This document shows, in pieces, positions 1-8,003 of a stretch of 64,000 bases of DNA (its first letter is position 1; each line of letters begins with the position of its first letter). This DNA comes from Chthoniobacterales bacterium (GTDB taxonomy: Bacteria > Verrucomicrobiota > Verrucomicrobiia > Chthoniobacterales > DASVRZ01): positions 1 to 64,000 of the forward strand of contig JBDSQB010000007.1 of assembly GCA_039930045.1 (NCBI GenBank), in the 5' to 3' direction. The notes below the pieces were generated by a model, which had not been told where the DNA came from, searched no databases, and saw only the letters and a list, made by a program, of their open reading frames with translations. The translations under genes were made by a program, and so were the position numbers.

Positions 1-2600
1 ACGAGCCGGGCGAAAAGCGCACCATCTCCCCGGACGAACCCTTCGTCCAAATCCTCGACCCGGCCACCGGCACCGCCACCTTCCTCGTCGAAGTCATCGC
101 CGTCATCCACCGCACCCTCGCGGCGAAGTGGAAGCAGCAGCGCCTCACCGACGCCCAGCTGCGCGCCGCGTGGAACGACTACGTCCCGCAGCACCTCCTC
201 CCGCGCCTCCACGCCTTCGAGCTGATGATGGCCCCCTACGCCATCGCCCACATGAAAATCGGCCTCAAGCTCGCCGAGACCGGCTACCGCTTTGGCACTG
301 AGGAACGCGCCCGCATCTACCTCACCAACGCGCTGGAACCGTGGGTGAAACAGCTCCCGCTCATTGGCTTCGACGCCCTCGCCCACGAAGCCGCCGCCGT
401 GAACGAAATTAAACGGCACAAGCGCTTCACCGTCGTCATCGGCAACCCACCGTATGCGGGTGTCTCTTCGAACATGTCTGAGACTGCGCAGCGAATGGTG
501 GACGCATACAGAAAGGTGGACGGCGCTGCGCTAAACGAACGCAAACTTTGGCTCCAGGACGACTACGTTAAATTCATCCGCAAAGCGCAGGCCACCATCG
601 ACAACGCTGGTGTTGGAGTCTTTGGCTACATCACGAATCATGGCTATCTCGATAACCCGACCTTCCGAGGGATGCGGCAGAGCCTCATGGCGACATTCTC
701 TCGCCTTCGGGTGCTCGATCTTCACGGCAACGCGAACAAGCGCGAACAGCCGCCCGATGGCATTGACGACAAGAACGTCTTCGACATTCGGCAAGGCGTC
801 GCTATCTGCCTTGCAACGCGCGGCGGCGGTTTACCCGCTGTCGAACATACGGACGTGTGGGGGTCGCAACAATCGAAGTATGACTGGTTCGACCAACATC
901 GGGTCACCACTACCAATTTTGCGGAGTTAACACCTGACGCTCCGTTTTATTTCTTTGAGCCCCAAAACACTGACTGTCGCGCTGAATACGACGCAGGATT
1001 CAAGCTTACTGAGGCGATGCCTTGCTTCGGCCTCGGTTTTCAAAGCTCGCGCGATCACCTTGTTGTGGCCTTCGACAAAGCCGAGTTAGAGAAGCGACTA
1101 GAGTGGTTTCTAGCAAAGGAGCGCTCCGATACAGAAGTTCGCAACGAGTTGTTCCCAGGAAAGGTCGTTGCTGACTACGCAGCCGGAGACACAAGACAAT
1201 GGTCGCTCTCAAATGCACGTCGCGTTCTGCGTGCAGATCCGGATTGGCGGAGACGCATTAGGAAGTGCCTTTACCGTCCTTTCGATTCGAGGGTTATCCT
1301 TTACGACAAGCGAATGGTTGATTGGCCGCGCCCCGAAGTCCTCGGTCACATGCTGCGTCCGAATCTGTGTCTCATCACAAACCGGCAATCCAAAGAGGAC
1401 TTCGCGGCTCTTTGCACCGCCGACATTCCGGAGAGGAAAATTGCTGCCGTCTATGACGCTAGTTCATCCTTTCCACTCTACCTGTTACTTGACGATCAGG
1501 CCTTGAAGTTATCTGCTTCTAAGCAGCCAAACTTTTCGCATTCTTTCTTGAAAGCTTTGGCAGCAAATCTCGGACTTCAGCAGACAAAGCCGCACGGCCT
1601 ACCCACCGGCCTGACGCCCGAAGACATCTTCCACTACGCCTACGCGGTGTTTCACAGTCCCGGCTACCGGAGCCGCTACGCGGAGTTTCTGAAGATCGAT
1701 TTCCCGCGCCTGCCGTTGACCGGGAATCAGCAGCTCTTCCGCGCGCTGGCCCGGCTCGGCGGCGAACTCACCGCCCTGCACCTGCTGGAATCGCCCAAGC
1801 TCGCCCAGCCCATCACCGAGTTCATCGGCGACCGGAACCCGAAGGTCGAAAAAATCTCGTGGTCCAAAAACACCGTCTGGCTCGACAAAACCCAGACTAC
1901 CGGCTTTCGCGGCGTGCGCGAGGAGGTGTGGAACTTTCACATCGGCGGCTACCAGGTCTGCCAGAAATGGCTCAAAGACCGTAAAGGCCGGGAACTCACC
2001 CAAGAAGACCTCGCTCATTACCAAAAAATCGTCGTCGCCCTAGCCGAAACCATCCGCCTCATGGTCGAAATCGATATAGTAATTGGGCATCATGGTGGTT
2101 GGCCGGGCGCATTTGCAGCAGACACTCTCAAACTTCCCACGGAAAAACGCATACCTCTCACTGTTTCTCGCAACTACTGGCTCGAATTTGTGGTCGCCGC
2201 CGTTAGGTACTCCCGCAATAAACTTACTTTGCCGCTTCTCTGGGAGGCCCATCTTGTCGTCCTTGAGATTTCAAAATATCGCACGGAACTTGAGGTTGTG
2301 GTAGGCAGCGATACTACCATATGGGAAACGTCGCTTGCAACGGAGCCCATCAACCCGGGAGTTTTTCGTGAAGTCTTGGAATCACTTGCGATTAACGGAC
2401 AGCTGAAACGTGAGGAAGTAAATGGCTGCATCTGCTTAACACTGTCCAAAAATCTTTTCGTTACGCCGGGGAAATGGCGCGCATATGATGCAGCGGCAAT
2501 CCTAGCCATGCTTAAACAACGACCGGAGATCGTAGACATGGAGGAATTTATGCACAATGCGTCAACGGATTTCTATGAACTGGAAAAACTGCTTGCATGA
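1..2600 (+). CDS. Type ISP-like restriction-modification enzyme, 5'-truncated by window edge
   Basis: The frame is open from the first full codon at position 3, so the gene starts upstream; about 865 residues are visible. Near residue 19 there is an AdoMet-binding motif I (DPATGTATFL), and near residue 148 an NPPY motif IV of amino-methyltransferases. The later part (DIFHYAYAVFHSPGYRSRYA, then HGGWPGAF near residue 700) matches the target-recognition/C-terminal region of type ISP (single-polypeptide restriction, methylation and translocation) enzymes as I know them. Those proteins usually end near the HGGWPGAF motif. This one continues for about 160 residues with no recognised motif, which is unusual. 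The stop overlaps the next start (ATGA), implying translational coupling to the ATPase. The nuclease and helicase parts would lie outside the window and cannot be checked. Confidence 0.85.
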   Translation, partial: EPGEKRTISPDEPFVQILDPATGTATFLVEVIAVIHRTLAAKWKQQRLTDAQLRAAWNDYVPQHLLPRLHAFELMMAPYAIAHMKIGLKLAETGYRFGTEERARIYLTNALEPWVKQLPLIGFDALAHEAAAVNEIKRHKRFTVVIGNPPYAGVSSNMSETAQRMVDAYRKVDGAALNERKLWLQDDYVKFIRKAQATIDNAGVGVFGYITNHGYLDNPTFRGMRQSLMATFSRLRVLDLHGNANKREQPPDGIDDKNVFDIRQGVAICLATRGGGLPAVEHTDVWGSQQSKYDWFDQHRVTTTNFAELTPDAPFYFFEPQNTDCRAEYDAGFKLTEAMPCFGLGFQSSRDHLVVAFDKAELEKRLEWFLAKERSDTEVRNELFPGKVVADYAAGDTRQWSLSNARRVLRADPDWRRRIRKCLYRPFDSRVILYDKRMVDWPRPEVLGHMLRPNLCLITNRQSKEDFAALCTADIPERKIAAVYDASSSFPLYLLLDDQALKLSASKQPNFSHSFLKALAANLGLQQTKPHGLPTGLTPEDIFHYAYAVFHSPGYRSRYAEFLKIDFPRLPLTGNQQLFRALARLGGELTALHLLESPKLAQPITEFIGDRNPKVEKISWSKNTVWLDKTQTTGFRGVREEVWNFHIGGYQVCQKWLKDRKGRELTQEDLAHYQKIVVALAETIRLMVEIDIVIGHHGGWPGAFAADTLKLPTEKRIPLTVSRNYWLEFVVAAVRYSRNKLTLPLLWEAHLVVLEISKYRTELEVVVGSDTTIWETSLATEPINPGVFREVLESLAINGQLKREEVNGCICLTLSKNLFVTPGKWRAYDAAAILAMLKQRPEIVDMEEFMHNASTDFYELEKLLA

Positions 2601-4531
2601 ATACTTCCCCAATAATCTGGATAGAAGAATTACGAATCCTCCGCTCGTTCTCGCCGGACGTCAAAGAGGAAGTTAGAAAGATCACCTTTCGGCAAGGGCT
2701 AAACATTGTTTGGGCTACCGTCTCTTCGGAAACGGAGCCCGAATTGCCGGGCTTCGGCGGGCATGCCGCAGGCAAAACTTCCTTGTGCCGTTTGATTCGA
2801 TTTGTTCTTGGTGAAAGACACTATGGATCGCGATTTATGCGCGATCGAATTCTGAAAGCGTTTGAGAATGGGTGGGTGGTAGCCAAAATTTGGGTGGACC
2901 AAACTTCATGGATTGTCGCCCGCGCTTTTCGTTCCGGTCCTCACCCGGTTGCACTTCAAACCGATACGGTAGAGAGCATTTTCATAGGTGAAGAGGATCT
3001 GCTTCCCTTCGCAGAGTTTCGCAAGGCACTTGAAGAACTTGTGATTGCGCCCTTTCCATTGCACGAGTTTCCGTCAGAAAAGGAGCCGATCACATTTGGA
3101 CATCTCCTAGAATGGATGAGCCGGGATCAAGAATGTCGTTTATCAGGCCTTTTGGATTGGCGCCATCAATCCAGCGACCACGGAAGTCCAGAAATGTCAG
3201 CAGCCCAAAAGAGATTTCTAATTCGAGACTCTCTACATCTTGTGGACGATCTTGTTAGGAAAGAAATCGAAAAGCGCTCACCGCTGGAAAAGGAACTCAG
3301 CGCTATTCCAGATGAACTTGACTTTGAGCGTCGTAACTTGCAACAGGGACTATCCTCTTTGCGTAGTGCGCTATACCCGCAGGAAGTTCCTGATGTTGCA
3401 GGTTCCTTGTTTGTGGACACCATACGACGACTTGCGCAAACAAAACGTGATGCAGAATTATTGCCGTTAAAGATTTCGGAACAGGCTTTGAACGTTGGAG
3501 AACTTCAACGGAAACTGAACGAGTTAAATCAAGACCTTGGAGCCAAGAAGTTTCAGGAAAAAGAGCTTCAAGATTATCTAGAAAAGCAGCAAACGAGTTT
3601 GGAAGAAGCAAAAAATGACGGGACAGAGGCGGCATATGATCGATTTTGGGAAAACCTGCGACCTACGGATCAGCATTGTCGGGTTCCGATCTCAATAGCA
3701 CGCTTTCGCTGTCCGCTTCGGCAGGAATTTGAACCAGAGTCTTCAGCGTCATCTCTCAAGCCAGACTTTCTTGCGATTGAAGAGGCAGCGAAATCAATAA
3801 TTCAGAACCTCCAGATTGCTCTAGTTCCAATTAAAGAGGCTAAAGGCAAGTTAGAAGATGCGGTTGATGATCTGAGGTTGAAAATCGCATCGGCTGAACA
3901 ACAGGCTAGCCAAATAAGGAACGAATATTCAGAAGTCACAGCGAATCATACTTTAACCATTTTTCGTGCTGATCAAGCAGTGGCCGCTTGTGACCGAATT
4001 GAGAAACTGGAGGCGTGCGAAAAGAAGTTGGAGGTGGAAATAGAAGAATCAAAACTGAAACAAGAGGCTCTACAAGAGCGGCAAAAAAATCAACTCTCCG
4101 ATTTTTCCAGCGTTTACGAGTCTACCCTAAAAGCGTTTCTTGGCAGCGGTATCGAAGCACGCTGTAGATTCACACGAGAAGAAATCTCCTTGCATGCCGA
4201 TTATCGAGGGGAGTTATCTAGTGGAGCAATCGATACTTTAAAAACCCTCGCGTTCGATATAGCGGTTTTGCGTATGTCGATCCTTGGTAAAGGACACCAC
4301 CCGCGGTTTATAATTTTTGATAGCCCCAGAGAGGCAGACATGCATCCCATTCCTTACCAGAGAATCTTTCATCATTTAAAAAGCTTGGAAAGCGAAACCC
4401 TTCAATCCCCATTTCAGGTGATTTTAACAACTACGGAGCCACCACCAGCAAGATATCAACAGTCTAAAGAAACGGTTTTGCTTCTTGATGCTTCCAATCA
4501 AAAGGAACGGTTGTTCAGAACAGATTTTTAG
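2597..4531 (+). CDS. SMC/RecN-like ABC-type ATPase with coiled coil, probable defence partner
   Basis: This 644-residue protein has a Walker A motif (GGHAAGKT, about residues 54-61) and two central segments rich in Glu, Lys, Gln and Leu that look like coiled coil (about 210-330 and 390-500). It also has an ABC-signature-like ELSSGAIDTL (about 537-546) and a Walker B strand RFIIFDSP (about 570-577). That order is the SMC/Rad50/RecN layout. The N-terminal phrase FRQGLNIV before a long insertion and the P-loop resembles ATPases of computationally described ABC-three-component defence systems; this comparison is inference. The gene overlaps the upstream RM gene by 4 bp. Its base composition is visibly AT-richer than the rest of the window, consistent with horizontal acquisition. 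The DNA or nucleotide target is unknown. Confidence 0.8.
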   Translation: MNTSPIIWIEELRILRSFSPDVKEEVRKITFRQGLNIVWATVSSETEPELPGFGGHAAGKTSLCRLIRFVLGERHYGSRFMRDRILKAFENGWVVAKIWVDQTSWIVARAFRSGPHPVALQTDTVESIFIGEEDLLPFAEFRKALEELVIAPFPLHEFPSEKEPITFGHLLEWMSRDQECRLSGLLDWRHQSSDHGSPEMSAAQKRFLIRDSLHLVDDLVRKEIEKRSPLEKELSAIPDELDFERRNLQQGLSSLRSALYPQEVPDVAGSLFVDTIRRLAQTKRDAELLPLKISEQALNVGELQRKLNELNQDLGAKKFQEKELQDYLEKQQTSLEEAKNDGTEAAYDRFWENLRPTDQHCRVPISIARFRCPLRQEFEPESSASSLKPDFLAIEEAAKSIIQNLQIALVPIKEAKGKLEDAVDDLRLKIASAEQQASQIRNEYSEVTANHTLTIFRADQAVAACDRIEKLEACEKKLEVEIEESKLKQEALQERQKNQLSDFSSVYESTLKAFLGSGIEARCRFTREEISLHADYRGELSSGAIDTLKTLAFDIAVLRMSILGKGHHPRFIIFDSPREADMHPIPYQRIFHHLKSLESETLQSPFQVILTTTEPPPARYQQSKETVLLLDASNQKERLFRTDF

Positions 4532-4792
4532 ATTTGCTCCATTCAGGCTGACAGGCGTTGTTAACCGTAATCCTTGATTTTCTCTTTCTATCATTTGGAG
4601 CTAATGTAGTCGCTCAAACCCCAAGTGACTTACCGTTATCCCAGGCAACCAGCGGCTTCTCGAAGGCGATTCTCTTTAGCATGATCTTCTCTCCATCTGT
4701 CTTCCCTGTCCGCACATGGACGATCTCGCGCCCTACGTCACACACCCCGATCTATCGCAATTCCACGGGCGGCAGACGCCGATTAAATACTG
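4532..4792. other. Intergenic region, no supported gene
   Basis: This AT-richer stretch separates the ATPase gene from the convergent minus-strand operon. A plus-strand frame from 4558 encodes 89 residues, but it has no recognisable domain, lacks a clear ribosome-binding site and runs into the opposite gene, so I do not call it. No strong GC-rich terminator hairpin was seen. Confidence 0.5.
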
Positions 4793-5575
4793 TTAAAGAG
4801 AGGAGGAAGCCCGCAATCGGGCGTTGATGTCCAGAGCCGCTTCCAGGAGGGAGCCGGGGGCGAGTTGGTTCATGAGCATCCGGCCATCCTTCGGCAGGCA
4901 ATGGCCGCCGACTCCGGGGAGTCCGTCGGGGCCGTGGCTGGAAAGATAGCCGTGGCCCACGCGCGGATCGTGTTGCGCGGCGGCGATGACGCGGGTCCAA
5001 TCGAGGCCGCGGCTCTCGGCGAATTGCGCGAGTTGCGAGGCGAAGACGGCTTTGACGGTGGCGAAGCTGTTGAGGAAAAGCTTTACCAGTTCCGCCTCGC
5101 GAGTGGTGAGAATGATTCGGGTGGCAGGGCTATCGCAGAGGCTATCCATCGCTTGGAAAAAGGCGTTCGCGTGGTCGCCGCCATAGACGGTGAGCACGGG
5201 GTGGAGGAAGTCGGCATCGGCGCGTTCGCTCCGCAAGAACTCCGGGCTGAAGCCGAGCCGGAGTGTGGGAAATGCCGCCAGGAAGGCATCCGTCGTGCCG
5301 ACGGGAACGGTGGATCGCAGGACGATGCTGCCGGGGATTTGTTGTTCCGCAGCCTGGGCGAGCACGGAGCGAATGGCCGAAAGATCGCACACGCCTGCGG
5401 CATCGACCGGCGAGGGCACGGCGATGAAGACGACGTCTTGTGCGAGCGTTTTTTCCAGGGAATCCGGCGAGCGAGTCGGATCGATATCATAGCCGCAGAC
5501 CTCGCGGCTCAATGAGCAGAACCCGCGCCACATCGCGCCGCCAACCATGCCCAGGCCGATGATGCCTACAGACAC
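4793..5575 (-). CDS. UDP-glucose/GDP-mannose dehydrogenase family protein, short form
   Basis: The protein opens with a Rossmann NAD-binding motif (VGIIGLGMVGGAMW) and contains SPEFLRSERA and GVGGHCLPKD, the latter carrying the catalytic-cysteine motif of nucleotide-sugar 6-dehydrogenases. At about 260 residues it has the NAD and central domains but lacks the C-terminal nucleotide-sugar-binding domain of the usual 430-residue enzymes. A GTG start at 5575 is preferred: a GGAGG lies just upstream and the start overlaps the previous stop by only 10 bases. A longer ATG start would overlap by about 70. It is the last gene of the hisH-hisA-larC-ilvA-glycosyltransferase operon and probably acts in surface glycan or nucleotide-sugar metabolism. 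Whether the short form is active as an oxidase is unclear. Confidence 0.75.
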   Translation of the reverse strand: MSVGIIGLGMVGGAMWRGFCSLSREVCGYDIDPTRSPDSLEKTLAQDVVFIAVPSPVDAAGVCDLSAIRSVLAQAAEQQIPGSIVLRSTVPVGTTDAFLAAFPTLRLGFSPEFLRSERADADFLHPVLTVYGGDHANAFFQAMDSLCDSPATRIILTTREAELVKLFLNSFATVKAVFASQLAQFAESRGLDWTRVIAAAQHDPRVGHGYLSSHGPDGLPGVGGHCLPKDGRMLMNQLAPGSLLEAALDINARLRASSSL

Positions 5576-6792
5576 GCGGCCTCCGCAGTTCGGGCTTCCT
5601 CGGCGAGCGCGGCCCAGTCGGGGTGGTAGTGCCACCAGAGTTCGCGGTCGCTCAGCGGATGATAAAAGAGGGGCGACCCATCGAGCCAGGGCTGGAGCAC
5701 GCCGCTGTTGGTCTTGACCGATTCCGCATGACGAAAGGGCTGCGGCTCCGGCGCGATGGCATACGGCACGCCGAGCAGATCGCAGGCGAGGGCATACGTT
5801 TCCTTGTCGCCATAAGTGCAGGCGTAAAGGCGGCTTCCGAGGGTGTTCAGCGCGGCGGCCAGACGCAACGCCTCGCGCACGTCGGGCCGGCCCCGGTCCA
5901 CGAGGAGCTGACCCGACTCAAACTCGCAATCCGGCACAGGCAGGCCGAGCGATTGACGCAGAAAAGCGGTCTTCTCCGCGCAGCAACCCCAGGGGCCGTC
6001 GCGCCAGAGCAGGCAGCCGGGGGACGACGCAAAGAGGGCGGCGAGGTCTTGCAGGGGAAACGAATTGACGTCGAGCATGAGTGTTTTCCGAAAGCGCGAC
6101 TGGGAGAGCATCCAGGCCTTGAACCCATGGACTTCGTGGTGCCCGGACAAGCCCTCGAAGGGAGTGCCCGCCGCCTCGACGAAGCGGGCGTGGGGCCGCA
6201 GCGCCGTGAGTTGAGTGGCAGTGAATTCACCGGGCAAATGCCAGACGTCGATGGGCAGCGCGCAGCCCTGGCGGCGGATGAGCCGGAGGTTGGCATGGAG
6301 CGGGCGGAAGAGTTTGCCCGAGGCGGAAATGACGATGCCGGCCTCTGCGGTGGGCAGAGTTACCGGTGGCCAGGAAGCCGGGTCGTGCTGGATGCGGCGG
6401 ATTTTTTCCACCAACGCCGGGACCAGCGGACGCCAGTCGGTGCCATGCCGCGCGATGTAATGGAGCAGGGGATTTTCCCCGCTGTCGGCCAGCTCGGGAT
6501 GCCGCACCAGATACCAGGCGGTGTCGAAAAGCGGATGCGGGTCGCGCCCGTTCGCCGCGCCTTGGTCGAAGTATTGGACGATGGGGTTCACCCGGTTCGA
6601 CGCGGTGTCGGGATAGGTGCGACGATACCATTTCACGTCGAACAAGGGATGCGGCGACCATTTTTTGCGAAACCCGATCTGCGCGTAATGCTCCAGCGGA
6701 GTCAGACCGCTCTCAACGACTTCCGGGTGGCGCGCCAGATACCATTCCGGCGAAAGAATCTGGAGCCACGGCGGGCTGGTTTCCTGGATCAT
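5566..6792 (-). CDS. Putative alpha-mannosyltransferase-like glycosyltransferase with N-terminal WY-type repeats
   Basis: The first third holds three imperfect repeats of about 35 residues, each with a pattern like PLFDxxWYxxxxP followed by NPLxHY or a close variant. This module is common at the ends of bacterial polysaccharide glycosyltransferases. The rest resembles MNN1/GT71-like mannosyltransferases, including a TLMLDVNSFPLQD segment with an acidic motif, GCLLWRDG, and CEFESGQLLVDR. Start 6792 (MIQETS) is chosen because it follows the ilvA stop by 4 bases and is preceded by GAGG; an upstream ATG would overlap ilvA by about 100 bases. It overlaps the downstream dehydrogenase, so the two are probably coupled in making or modifying a surface glycan. 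The acceptor is unknown. Confidence 0.65.
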   Translation of the reverse strand: MIQETSPPWLQILSPEWYLARHPEVVESGLTPLEHYAQIGFRKKWSPHPLFDVKWYRRTYPDTASNRVNPIVQYFDQGAANGRDPHPLFDTAWYLVRHPELADSGENPLLHYIARHGTDWRPLVPALVEKIRRIQHDPASWPPVTLPTAEAGIVISASGKLFRPLHANLRLIRRQGCALPIDVWHLPGEFTATQLTALRPHARFVEAAGTPFEGLSGHHEVHGFKAWMLSQSRFRKTLMLDVNSFPLQDLAALFASSPGCLLWRDGPWGCCAEKTAFLRQSLGLPVPDCEFESGQLLVDRGRPDVREALRLAAALNTLGSRLYACTYGDKETYALACDLLGVPYAIAPEPQPFRHAESVKTNSGVLQPWLDGSPLFYHPLSDRELWWHYHPDWAALAEEARTAEAACL

Positions 6793-6796
6793 CCCT

Positions 6797-8002
6797 CTAC
6801 AAAACCATAGGATAACCGGCCGCTGCCAGTGCATTTCGGAGGCGGGCGAGGTGGTCGGCCCCGCGTGTCTCGACGGTGCAAACGACGCGGACGGCAAAGA
6901 CGTCGGGGCCGCTGAAGGTGCGGTCGTGGTAGATCTCGATGATGTTCGCGCCCTCGTCGGCGATCAGGCGCGAGAGGTCCGCGAGCCCGCCCGGACGGTC
7001 GATCACCTTGGTGCGAAAACGGGCGAGGCGACCGTCGGCGGCGAGGCCTTTGTCGATCACGCGGCCGAGGACGAGCGGGTCGATGTTTCCCCCGCAGAAA
7101 AGGAGGACGACGGTGCGGCCGCGGAGTTCGGGGAGTTTGCCAGCCAATAACGCTGCAAGTCCCGCTGCGCCCGCGCCTTCGACGACTTCCTTTTCCTTCT
7201 CGACGGCGCGCAGGATGGCGAGCGCGATTTCGTCCTCGGTGACTTCCACAGTTTTCCTCACATGCTGCCGCGCGATGGAAAACGCGAGGTCGCCCATCAC
7301 GGAAACGCAGAGGCCGTCGGCAAGCGTGGGCCGGGTCTCGACGGCGACGGGAGCGGGGCTGGAAAGCGAGGCGTTGTAGCCGGGGGCATGGGCCGATTGC
7401 ACTCCGTAAATGGCGACTTCCGGTCGGCTCGCATGAATGGCCGTGGCCGTGCCCGCGACGAGTCCGCCGCCGCCGATGGGCACGATCACGGCGTCCATCT
7501 CGGGGACTTGCGAGAGGAGTTCGAGTCCGATCGTGCCCTGGCCGGCGATGATTTCCGGGTCGTTGAAGCCGTTGATGTAGCGGAGGTTTTCGCGGGCGGC
7601 GATATCGAGCGCATGGTCGCGGGCCTCGTCGAAGGAGCGTCCGTGCAAAATGACGCGCGCGCCCATGCTTTCGCAGGTGCTGATCTTAATCAGCGGCGCG
7701 GCGATGGGCATGATGACGGTGACGGGCACTCCTAACAATCCGCCGTGATACGCCATGCCGAGCGCGTGATTGCCCGCGGAGGCCGCGATGACGCCGCGCT
7801 GCTTTTGCTCCGATGTTAGAAGCAGCAGGGCGTTGCGTGCGCCGCGTTCCTTAAAGCTGCCGGTGCGCTGTTTGTTATCAAACTTCACGAAGACACGCGA
7901 CCCGGTGAGCTCCGAGAGCGCGATGGATTCAAGGCACGGCGTGAGGCAAATGCTGTCGGCGATGCGGTCGTGCGCGTCGCGAATGTCCTGGATAGTGATC
8001 AT
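6797..8002 (-). CDS. ilvA: Threonine ammonia-lyase (PLP-dependent, with C-terminal ACT domain)
   Basis: This 401-residue fold-type II PLP enzyme deaminates threonine to 2-oxobutyrate, the first committed step toward isoleucine, or a catabolic equivalent. The Schiff-base lysine lies in SFKERGARNALL (about residue 50). The phosphate-binding loop is IGGGGLVAG, and a FCGGNID motif follows. The last 80 residues, from KVIDRPGGLADLSRLI, form an ACT-like regulatory domain. Start 8002 follows the larC stop by a single base. The length and single ACT domain fit the short TdcB/IlvA-like class rather than the 510-residue E. coli IlvA, so allosteric behaviour is uncertain. Confidence 0.9.
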   Translation of the reverse strand: MITIQDIRDAHDRIADSICLTPCLESIALSELTGSRVFVKFDNKQRTGSFKERGARNALLLLTSEQKQRGVIAASAGNHALGMAYHGGLLGVPVTVIMPIAAPLIKISTCESMGARVILHGRSFDEARDHALDIAARENLRYINGFNDPEIIAGQGTIGLELLSQVPEMDAVIVPIGGGGLVAGTATAIHASRPEVAIYGVQSAHAPGYNASLSSPAPVAVETRPTLADGLCVSVMGDLAFSIARQHVRKTVEVTEDEIALAILRAVEKEKEVVEGAGAAGLAALLAGKLPELRGRTVVLLFCGGNIDPLVLGRVIDKGLAADGRLARFRTKVIDRPGGLADLSRLIADEGANIIEIYHDRTFSGPDVFAVRVVCTVETRGADHLARLRNALAAAGYPMVL

Positions 8003-8003
8003 G

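Noticed and set aside
4558-4827. Plus-strand frame of 89 codons after the ATPase gene
   Set aside because: No domain, no ribosome-binding site and overlap with the convergent dehydrogenase gene.
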